Source: Chloroflexota bacterium
GTDB taxonomy: Bacteria > Chloroflexota > Dehalococcoidia > Lucifugimonadales > UBA1127
NCBI GenBank assembly: GCA_028873745.1
Contig: JAPPNT010000050.1
Location: forward strand, 1-10,655
DNA length: 10,655 nt
Reading direction: 5' to 3'
The notes beneath the pieces were generated by a model. That model searched no databases. It saw only the letters and a program-made list of their open reading frames with translations, and was not told where the DNA came from. Of the stretch, positions 6,452 to 10,655 are shown piece by piece. The first letter of the stretch is position 1, and each line of letters starts with the position of its first letter. The translations under genes and the position numbers were made by a program.

Positions 6452-6769
6452 CTACGCCGGGCCGACGAGGATGTCGTCCCCCTCGACCTTGACCGCGAAC
6501 GTCTGCACCGGCAGCACCGCCGGCCCGTTCTCGACTCCGCCCGTGGTGATGTTGAACTGGCTGCCGTGGTACTCGCACTCGACGACCTCGCCGTCCAGAT
6601 CGGCCCGGTCTTCCACGATGGGCAACTCCGCGTGCGGGCAAGTGTTCCCCACGGCGAAGTAGCTCCCGCCCACGTTGCCTACAATGACAGGCGTCAGCCC
6701 GACTTCCACCTTGACGATCTCGCCCGACGGCAGGTCTGAAACCTTCAGGACCGCCTCAAAGTCCGCCAT
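6452..6769 (-). CDS. Rieske-type [2Fe-2S] ferredoxin
   Basis: A 105-residue soluble Rieske protein that carries one electron. Cluster ligands are Cys44 and His46 (NTCPHAELP) and Cys65 and His68 (ECEYHGSQFN), with 18 residues between His46 and Cys65. ITTGGVENGPAVLPVQTFAVKVEGDDI matches the closing strands of small ferredoxins that serve dioxygenases or form NirD-like subunits. No twin-arginine signal or membrane anchor is present. The ATG at 6769 has GGAGGG four bases upstream. It is the first gene of a four-gene minus-strand operon, separated from the upstream binding-protein gene by a strong hairpin. No partner oxygenase or reductase is seen nearby, so its electron donor and acceptor are unknown. 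Confidence 0.92.
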   Translation of the reverse strand: MADFEAVLKVSDLPSGEIVKVEVGLTPVIVGNVGGSYFAVGNTCPHAELPIVEDRADLDGEVVECEYHGSQFNITTGGVENGPAVLPVQTFAVKVEGDDILVGPA

Positions 6770-6800
6770 GCGTCCCTCCGCGGTGTAGTGTCTCTGAGAA

Positions 6801-6834
6801 GCACGTCGCCGGCCCGAATGGACCGGCGACGTGC
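6801..6834 (-). terminator. Rho-independent-type terminator after the NMT1-like gene
   Basis: GCACGTCGCCGG and CCGGCGACGTGC form a perfect 12-bp stem with a 10-base loop, starting 18 bases beyond the stop of the gene that ends at 6853. On the minus strand the stem is followed by TTCTC, a weak pyrimidine tract. It separates that gene from the Rieske operon starting at 6769. Confidence 0.75.
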
Positions 6835-6852
6835 GTTCGTCCGTTGCGGCGC

Positions 6853-7770
6853 CTACTCCCAGGCGCGGTTGTCGACGGTGTTGTCGTACGTGGCGCCGGG
6901 CGTCACCAGGTCCGGGTAGCTCAGCATCCAGTTGTACGTGTAGTCAAAGCGCTCGCGGGTGTAGGGCACAACCGGCCCGTAGAGCAGCCGCCATGCCTGG
7001 AGCTCGCCGGGCTCCAGCAGGCCCTTGGCCTCCGCCAGGAAGTAGTGCTCGTACTTCTGCGGATTGGCGTTGATCATCTCGGCCGCGGCGGACTGCGCCT
7101 TGAACATCGCCGCCAGCGTCGGCCCGTCCAACTCGTCGCCCGCCGCCTCGCTGCGGGTCGAGTGGCTCTCCATGATGATGCGGAAGCCCTGCTTCTGCGC
7201 CACGCTGATCCAAGGCTCCATGAACGACCCGGCGGCCACCTCGCCCCGGCCGATGGCGGCCAATCGCTCTTCCATCGTGCCGGCGTTGGTCACCTTGATG
7301 TGGTCCTTCGCCACGAAACCCTCCAGCAGCTTCAGCGTCGTGAAGTGCGAGCCGTTGTACGGGCTCACCGCGACCGGCACGTCCTTGAACTGCTCCGGCT
7401 CGTAGTACTCGCTGTTGGGACGCGTGACGATGGCGAAGCTGGACATCGCCGAGCCCAGCGCCACGATCTTTGCCGCGCGGTATCCGGCGTCCTCCGCCTC
7501 TACCGTCCGCTTCATGATGCCCCACTCGCACATGCGGAACTGGTCCACGTCGCCGCAGTTGTAGAGCGATTCCATCGTGCGGTCGAAGATAACGTCGCGC
7601 ATCGCCTGCCGGTCCGCGCCCACCTGCGCCGTTCCCGGCGTCGTGACGATCTCCACGTCCAGCCCCTGCTCCCGGAACAGCCCCTCGTCCCGGGCCACCA
7701 GCAGCGACAGGTCATGGACCGCGTTCATCATCGAGACGCGCACCTTCTTCAAGTCTGCCTGCGTAGTCAT
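6853..7770 (-). CDS. NMT1/THI5-like (SsuA-type) substrate-binding protein without export signal
   Basis: A 305-residue protein of the type II periplasmic-binding-protein fold. VRVSMMNAVHDLSLLVARDEGLFREQGLDVEIV at about 10-42 is the typical opening of NMT1/THI5-like proteins. GRGEVAAGSFMEPWISVAQKQGFRII and PVAVSPYNGSHFTTLKLLEG match later conserved parts. The binding fold starts at residue 10, so there is no signal peptide or lipobox; the protein would be cytosolic, unlike transport binding proteins. No ABC permease or ATPase lies nearby. The ATG at 7770 has GGGGAGG six bases upstream. The open frame continues to 8145, but that extension overlaps the AhpD-like gene and has no signal features. 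A good promoter (7805-7833) precedes it and a strong hairpin follows. It could be a THI5-like or decarboxylase-like enzyme rather than a transporter part; the ligand is unknown. Confidence 0.85.
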   Translation of the reverse strand: MTTQADLKKVRVSMMNAVHDLSLLVARDEGLFREQGLDVEIVTTPGTAQVGADRQAMRDVIFDRTMESLYNCGDVDQFRMCEWGIMKRTVEAEDAGYRAAKIVALGSAMSSFAIVTRPNSEYYEPEQFKDVPVAVSPYNGSHFTTLKLLEGFVAKDHIKVTNAGTMEERLAAIGRGEVAAGSFMEPWISVAQKQGFRIIMESHSTRSEAAGDELDGPTLAAMFKAQSAAAEMINANPQKYEHYFLAEAKGLLEPGELQAWRLLYGPVVPYTRERFDYTYNWMLSYPDLVTPGATYDNTVDNRAWE

Positions 7771-7804
7771 GCCTTGCCTCCCCTTGTTCTCTGGTCTGCC
7801 TGCA

Positions 7805-7833
7805 ATTGTTCCATGCGCGTGGTGCGCAGTCAA
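7805..7833 (-). promoter_or_regulatory. Candidate sigma-70-type promoter for the NMT1-like gene
   Basis: On the minus strand TTGACT (7833-7828) is followed after exactly 17 bases by AACAAT (7810-7805), about 35 bases before the ATG at 7770. The spacer holds a small dyad, TGCGC-N5-GCGCA (7814-7828), which could be an operator. This promoter would let the gene be transcribed apart from the AhpD-like gene ending 95 bases upstream. Confidence 0.5.
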
Positions 7834-7865
7834 ACCATTCCCCGGTGAGATAATCGCCCTGATTC

Positions 7866-8546
7866 CTAGGCCAACCCTTGCCGGACGCCCCACGGGTCCG
7901 ACGGCATCGCGACCCCGCGCTCCGCCGCGAGCGCCGACGCCCGCTCCGAGCCAGCCGCCGCTCGCTCGAGCTGCCAGTCGCCCAGCTCCAGCCCGAGGCC
8001 GTCGACCATGCGCACCCGGAAGTTGAAGTACGCGCATACGTGTGTGATGTCCAGGATGTCCCGGTCGGACCACCCCACGTCCTTCAGCCGTTGGAAGTCG
8101 TCCTCCGTCATCATACTCGGAGCCAGCGTGAGCTTCTCGACCCACTCCAGCATCGCGACCTCGGCCTCCGAGAGGTCCGCCTCGCGCCAGTCATCCTTCA
8201 CCTGCTCCGTGATCAGGTCGTCGCCGCCTTCCTGCCGCAGAAACTCTGCGTGGGCGACCGTTCAGAACCGGCAGTTCAGCGTCGCCGATGTGACCGTCGC
8301 GATCATCTCTCGCTGCGCCGTCGAGAGCCGCGACTCACCCCGCATGATCTCCCACATGAGCTCGGCCGTGTGCCACATCGCCTTCGGGTTCAGGCTGTGC
8401 AGCATCGGCGGGGTTGCCGGCGGGCTGGCCGTCGCCTCGCGCGCCTGGTTGATGGCCTCCCCCGCCCGCTGCGCGGCGAGCTTGCGGTAGACCTCCTTCA
8501 GCTCTCCCTCCGCCTCTTCCGGGCGGATGATCTTGATCCACGGCAT
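7866..8546 (-). CDS. AhpD-like peroxidase-related selenoprotein with in-frame TGA as selenocysteine (Sec95)
   Basis: A 226-residue protein of the carboxymuconolactone decarboxylase/AhpD superfamily, nearest to the peroxidase-related enzymes. The opening MPWIKIIRPEEAEGELKEVYRKL is typical. MLHSLNPKAMWHTAELMWEIMRG leads into the active region SRLSTAQREMIATVTSATLNCRF-U-TVAHAEFLR. The TGA at 8264-8262 (codon 95) replaces the second Cys of the redox CxxC, giving Cys92-R-F-Sec95, with Glu80 and His99 at the family's proton-relay positions. After it, LSEAEVAMLEWVEKLTLAPS and ILDITHVCAYFNFRVRMVDGLGLEL match the family's C-terminal helices, up to TAG at 7866. A SECIS-like hairpin directly follows. The ATG at 8546 is preferred over 8588 because it has AGGGGGGAG before it and the promoter -10 box overlaps 8588. 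Conventional calling would split it into two ORFs or truncate it at residue 94. Confidence 0.88.
8236..8250 (-). promoter_or_regulatory. Candidate bacterial SECIS element in the AhpD-like mRNA
   Basis: On the minus strand CGCAGA-GTT-TCTGCG is a perfect six-pair stem with a three-base loop (five pairs and loop AGTTT if the last A-T pair is open). It begins 12 bases after the in-frame UGA, so the apical loop is 16-17 bases from it. G is the first or second loop base. The outer bases can pair again (TCGCC with GGCGA) to give a longer lower helix. Geometry fits the bacterial SECIS pattern and matches the hairpin in the OsmC-like gene. Confidence 0.68.
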
Positions 8547-8549
8547 ACG

Positions 8550-8558
8550 CTCCCCCCT
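8550..8558 (-). promoter_or_regulatory. Ribosome binding site that decides the AhpD-like start
   Basis: AGGGGGGAG precedes the ATG at 8546 by three bases (six if AGGGGG is the pairing core). The upstream in-frame ATG at 8588 has no such site and falls within the proposed -10 element. Confidence 0.65.
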
Positions 8559-8586
8559 GTCTGCCACTTCTGATGGGATTTCAGCC

Positions 8587-8615
8587 ATGACAGCACCGCG
8601 ATGGTTGATTGTCAA
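8587..8615 (-). promoter_or_regulatory. Candidate promoter for the AhpD-like selenoprotein gene
   Basis: On the minus strand a perfect TTGACA (8615-8610) is followed after exactly 17 bases by TGTCAT (8592-8587, four of six). Transcription would start near 8580, leaving a leader of about 35 bases before the ATG at 8546. A dyad GGTTGA-TTG-TCAACC (8603-8617) covers the -35 box and may be an operator. Confidence 0.55.
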
Positions 8616-8617
8616 CC
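8603..8617. repeat. GGTTGA/TCAACC dyad over the AhpD-like promoter
   Basis: GGTTGA-TTG-TCAACC is a six-pair inverted repeat overlapping the -35 box of the minus-strand promoter. The same arms with a one-base spacer occur at 4885-4897, just beyond the 3' end of the OsmC-like selenoprotein gene. The repetition may be chance, given arms of only six bases. Confidence 0.35.
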
Positions 8618-8674
8618 GGCGCGGACCATGCGTGCGGCGCGCCCTGCAATGCGGTTGCATGTAAGTGCCATTGC

Positions 8675-8703
8675 TTGACTACGCGATTACGCCGTGGTAT
8701 CAA
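8675..8703 (+). promoter_or_regulatory. Candidate promoter for the acidic lipoprotein gene
   Basis: TTGACT (8675-8680), a 17-base spacer and TATCAA (8698-8703) form a good sigma-70-type pair about 80 bases before the lipoprotein ATG. The surrounding gap (8547-8781) holds this and the divergent AhpD-like promoter; no other gene is visible in it. Confidence 0.5.
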
Positions 8704-8768
8704 ATTCTCCTGCACAAATAGAGCGCCGACTACGCCAATAGTGCGTTTCTCGTTAAGAGGTGGGCCGT

Positions 8769-8775
8769 GAGGAGG
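8769..8775 (+). promoter_or_regulatory. Shine-Dalgarno site that favours the lipoprotein start at 8782
   Basis: GAGGAGG is followed by six bases and ATG at 8782. A GTG at 8767 is in frame and overlaps this site, with only a weaker AAGAGGTGG before it, so 8782 is preferred. Confidence 0.7.
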
Positions 8776-8781
8776 CTTCCG

Positions 8782-9660
8782 ATGTCAGTCGTCAATGCTC
8801 GCCACCGGTTCTTGCAGAGCACCGAAAGGACAGGAGGGATCCCACTCCTTACGGCCCTTGCTTCACTTCTGCTGCTCCTTCTCCTGCCTGCCTGCGGCGG
8901 GGGCGGCTCCGGCGGCATTGAAGACATGTTGCGGCTCCTTCCCCGCGACGCCGAAGGCGCATTGTACGCCGACGTTGCCGCCCTCTACGATGACGATGAC
9001 CTCCGGCCAATACGCCGCGACGCCGAGGACGAATGGGACAACGCGGGCTTCGAGGACACCTTTGACATCGAGCTGGAGGATCTCATGTACGTCGTCTTTG
9101 GAGAAACGGACGGCAATGACCTCTTCCTCCTGGGCGGCCTGGAAGACCTCGACGATCTCAGGGACGAACTGGACGACCAGGACTACGACGATGACGAGAT
9201 CCGAGACATCGAGGTCTGGATTGACACCTCCCGGTCATGGGAAGCCGTCGCCTTTCTTGACGGCGGCAGGGTGCTGATAGCGGAGTACGAAGACACCATG
9301 GAAGACGTCCTCCGCCGGTTAGACCGCGAATCATCGTCCCTGTACGACGAGGTGGAGGACATCGTCTCGGACGTCCCCGGAGGGCAGATTGTGGTGGTCA
9401 CTGAGTGCGGAAGCGACTGCATCGCCGCCTCCTCTATCGCAAAGGAAGGCTCGGATGAAATGAAGCTCGTACAAATCGCCCAGTATGAGGATGAGGACGC
9501 CGCGGAGGACGCGGAAGACGACGCCAAGGACGACATCGAGGACGACGACCTTCCAAGCGACTGCGATGACGCTGATGTCGACCGCAGTGGCAGTGTAGTG
9601 ACCTTCGAGCTGGTCTGCGAGTTGGACTTCTTTGATTTCTTCTTGAGGTTTGACCTTTAG
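8782..9660 (+). CDS. Acidic lipoprotein of unknown function
   Basis: A 292-residue exported protein I do not recognise by family. A long signal peptide has a basic N-region (NARHRF), the hydrophobic run ASLLLLLLLPA and a lipobox LPAC ending at Cys38, followed by a glycine/serine linker (GGGGSGG). That predicts cleavage by signal peptidase II and a membrane-tethered outer domain. Of the roughly 255 mature residues about 83 are Asp or Glu, with runs such as DDDD, DDQDYDDDE and EDEDAAEDAEDDAKDD. The spacing is not a clear EF-hand or dockerin pattern. Hydrophobic strands (LMYVVFGE, WEAVAFLDGGRVLIAEY, GQIVVVTECGSDC) suggest a folded domain. Four cysteines lie in the last third of the protein, two in ECGSDC and one each in SDCDDAD and ELVCEL. 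Acidic composition would suit divalent metal binding or a salty environment. It stands alone, convergent with the VTT gene. Confidence 0.82.
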   Translation: MSVVNARHRFLQSTERTGGIPLLTALASLLLLLLLPACGGGGSGGIEDMLRLLPRDAEGALYADVAALYDDDDLRPIRRDAEDEWDNAGFEDTFDIELEDLMYVVFGETDGNDLFLLGGLEDLDDLRDELDDQDYDDDEIRDIEVWIDTSRSWEAVAFLDGGRVLIAEYEDTMEDVLRRLDRESSSLYDEVEDIVSDVPGGQIVVVTECGSDCIAASSIAKEGSDEMKLVQIAQYEDEDAAEDAEDDAKDDIEDDDLPSDCDDADVDRSGSVVTFELVCELDFFDFFLRFDL

Positions 9661-9691
9661 AGAACGGCTCAACAAAAAGCACTGGTCTTGG

Positions 9692-9734
9692 CTGCCCCAC
9701 CGCCCTCGCCCATAGAGCGGCGCCGGTGGGGCAG
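9692..9734. terminator. Bidirectional terminator hairpin between convergent genes
   Basis: CTGCCCCACCG (9692-9702) and CGGTGGGGCAG (9724-9734) form a perfect 11-bp stem with a 21-base loop. The hairpin lies in the 91-base gap between the lipoprotein stop and the VTT gene stop. No strong T-run follows on either side. Its TGCCCCA arm recurs in the palindrome at 1952-1969. Confidence 0.65.
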
Positions 9735-9751
9735 TCCCATTGCTGGCTGCC

Positions 9752-10357
9752 TCACCCCAGTTCCGTCAACCAGTCGATGCCGACCCGGCACGCGTATGCC
9801 ACGGCGATGTACTTAACCACCTTGCCCGCCAGCACCACCACCAGGAAGCGCCTCAGCGAGTAGCCCAGCGATCCGGCGGCGATGGCGGCAACGTCGAACA
9901 GCGGGAGAGGCAGCGCCGCCAGCACGAAGAGCGGGGCCGCTCCGTGGTGCTCCACCCACCCGTGGAGTCGCGCATAGTGCTTCGATCGCTGCACCAGCGC
10001 GCTGCCGCTGTAACCCGCGAGGTATCCTGTGATCTCGCCGATCGCGGAGCCCGTGCCTCCCGCGAGCGCCAGCAGCACCAAGTTGAGCCGCGCCTCCTCC
10101 ACTGTGCCGCCGCACACAACCGCAATCCCTGGGAGCGGGATGAGTATGGACGCCGACCCGACAAGGTTGACGGCAAAGGCCCCGGCATAGCCCACGCCCT
10201 GGACGTCCAGCCGCCCCGTCGCCCACATGACAGCGCCCAGCCCGACGGACGCGATCACCACCACCCAGACCGCGATCTGGACCGCCGTACCGTGCCCGGC
10301 GAGCCAGTCGGCGAGGGCGTTGCGCTCGCGGTCTGGCCGCGCGTTGTCGTCCTGCAC
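9752..10357 (-). CDS. VTT/DedA-like (YqaA-type) integral membrane protein
   Basis: A 201-residue membrane protein of the VTT (formerly SNARE-associated) superfamily; DedA-type members are linked to lipid scrambling or flipping and membrane homeostasis. Hydrophobic segments lie at about 26-45, 55-82, 91-115, 140-166 and 171-192, some probably re-entrant. Conserved features are GGTGSAIGEITGYLAGYSGS at 100-119 and ALPLPLFDVAAIAAGSLGY at 148-166, the latter typical of the family's P-x-P/FD motif before the second re-entrant loop. The start is GTG at 10357, with GAGAGGAG six bases upstream. It is the only complete gene here ending in TGA. It diverges from the ABM monooxygenase gene. The transported or flipped lipid is unknown. 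Confidence 0.86.
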   Translation of the reverse strand: MQDDNARPDRERNALADWLAGHGTAVQIAVWVVVIASVGLGAVMWATGRLDVQGVGYAGAFAVNLVGSASILIPLPGIAVVCGGTVEEARLNLVLLALAGGTGSAIGEITGYLAGYSGSALVQRSKHYARLHGWVEHHGAAPLFVLAALPLPLFDVAAIAAGSLGYSLRRFLVVVLAGKVVKYIAVAYACRVGIDWLTELG

Positions 10358-10465
10358 TGGCCGCTCCTCTCACAGGCTTCAGCAATCCGGTTCAGCGTCG
10401 TAGATGTCGGCCCAGCCTAACCCCCGCCCACCCAATGTGCTACCCTTTCCGCCATCACACAAAGC

Positions 10466-10472
10466 AAGGAGG
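10466..10472 (+). promoter_or_regulatory. Shine-Dalgarno site that decides the GTG start of the ABM gene
   Basis: AAGGAGG lies six bases before the GTG at 10479. An in-frame ATG at 10491 is 18 bases away, too far for this site. Confidence 0.75.
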
Positions 10473-10478
10473 GTCGCT

Positions 10479-10655
10479 GTGGCAATCTGGATGAACATCT
10501 TCATGGAAGCCGTCGAGGGGCGCGGAGACGAGCTTGCCGCGAGCTACGCCGGCCGCTGCCCAGGCATTCGCGAGGAGCCCGGCTGCATCAACTTCGCCTT
10601 CTATCGCAACGTCGAGAACCCTGACCAGTTCATCCTTCACGAGGAGTGGGAGAAC
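10479..10655 (+). CDS. Antibiotic biosynthesis monooxygenase (ABM) domain protein, N-terminal part (3' end outside window)
   Basis: The first 59 residues of a small ABM-fold (dimeric alpha-beta barrel) protein. The N-terminal strand AIWMNIFMEAVEGRGDEL leads to a helix and then EEPGCINFAFYRNVENPDQF and LHEEWEN, the family's signature (EPGcxxFxxxxxxxdPxxfxxxExWxx). Such proteins are cofactor-independent monooxygenases or, often, small quinone- or haem-related enzymes of unassigned function. The start is GTG, with a clear Shine-Dalgarno site. The gene runs off the window with no stop, and it is divergent from the VTT gene. The 121-base gap between them shows no convincing promoter. Confidence 0.9.
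   Translation, partial: MAIWMNIFMEAVEGRGDELAASYAGRCPGIREEPGCINFAFYRNVENPDQFILHEEWEN

Noticed and set aside
6844..7848. 334-residue plus-strand ORF opposite the NMT1-like gene
   Set aside because: Histidine/arginine/valine-rich antisense shadow with no recognisable domain.
7771..8145. Upstream extension of the NMT1-like gene to 8145
   Set aside because: It overlaps the AhpD-like gene, has low-complexity sequence and lacks a signal peptide; the ATG at 7770 has a good ribosome site and promoter.
9752..9754. TGA of the VTT/DedA-like gene as another selenocysteine codon, since a hairpin lies downstream
   Set aside because: The protein is already complete at its natural C-terminus, there is no redox Cys position there, the frame beyond is only antisense to the lipoprotein gene, and the long-stemmed hairpin with a 21-base loop fits a terminator between convergent genes.
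1..10655. CRISPR arrays, insertion sequences, rRNA or tRNA genes
   Set aside because: No regularly spaced repeats, no transposase-like product with terminal repeats and no recognisable tRNA or rRNA sequence were seen on either strand.

Overview
This is a GC-rich bacterial chromosome segment, densely packed with genes on both strands and with good Shine-Dalgarno sites. The gene mix fits an aerobic, environmental, Chloroflexota (Dehalococcoidia/SAR202)-like genome: zinc alcohol dehydrogenase, extended SDR, tandem DUF427, ArsM-type methyltransferase, AhpD-like peroxidase-related protein, leaderless NMT1-like binding protein and ABM monooxygenase. That placement is inference from gene style; no rRNA or marker gene is present. 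Stop use is skewed: 12 of 14 complete 3' ends are TAG, one is TAA and one is TGA.

Layout. 2-1043 (+): the 3' end of a classical SDR, then an RsuA/RluB-type pseudouridine synthase. 1056-1856 (-): a tandem DUF427 protein, divergent from a zinc alcohol dehydrogenase (2014-3111, +), with an 18-bp perfect palindrome between them. The dehydrogenase is followed closely by a small secretion-type P-loop ATPase (3126-3836) and an NAD-dependent epimerase (3915-4859). A convergent gap with three small inverted repeats leads to a minus-strand operon, in transcription order: Rieske ferredoxin (6769-6452), acylphosphatase (6445-6158), ArsM-like methyltransferase (6132-5398) and OsmC-like protein (5390-4992). 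Upstream, behind a strong terminator, are an NMT1-like binding protein (7770-6853) and an AhpD-like protein (8546-7866). Diverging from these is an acidic lipoprotein (8782-9660, +). A VTT/DedA-like membrane protein (10357-9752, -) and the start of an ABM monooxygenase (10479 onward, +) close the window.

Main discovery. Two separate thiol-redox genes each contain one in-frame TGA exactly where the family has a redox-active cysteine. In the OsmC-like gene it is the peroxidatic position (ALGT-U-TA, codon 50). In the AhpD-like gene it is the second cysteine of CxxC (CRF-U, codon 95). In each case the reading frame and family homology continue to a TAG stop. A stem-loop with the geometry of a bacterial SECIS element (small apical loop carrying a G in its first two positions, about 16-20 nt from the UGA) follows directly. 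Both are best read as selenoproteins that routine gene calling would truncate or split. OsmC-like and AhpD-like selenoproteins have been predicted before, mainly from marine metagenomes, so the families are not new. The pair of loci, their SECIS-like hairpins and the Rieske/acylphosphatase/ArsM/seleno-OsmC operon deserve attention.

How the genes may work together. The minus-strand operon joins metalloid methylation (ArsM-like), a Rieske electron carrier and a selenocysteine hydroperoxide reductase, which suggests metalloid or oxidative-stress defence. The nearby seleno-AhpD-like protein has its own promoter and is a second peroxide-type redox protein. No selenocysteine machinery (selA, selB, selC, selD) lies in this window, so the reading predicts it elsewhere in the genome.
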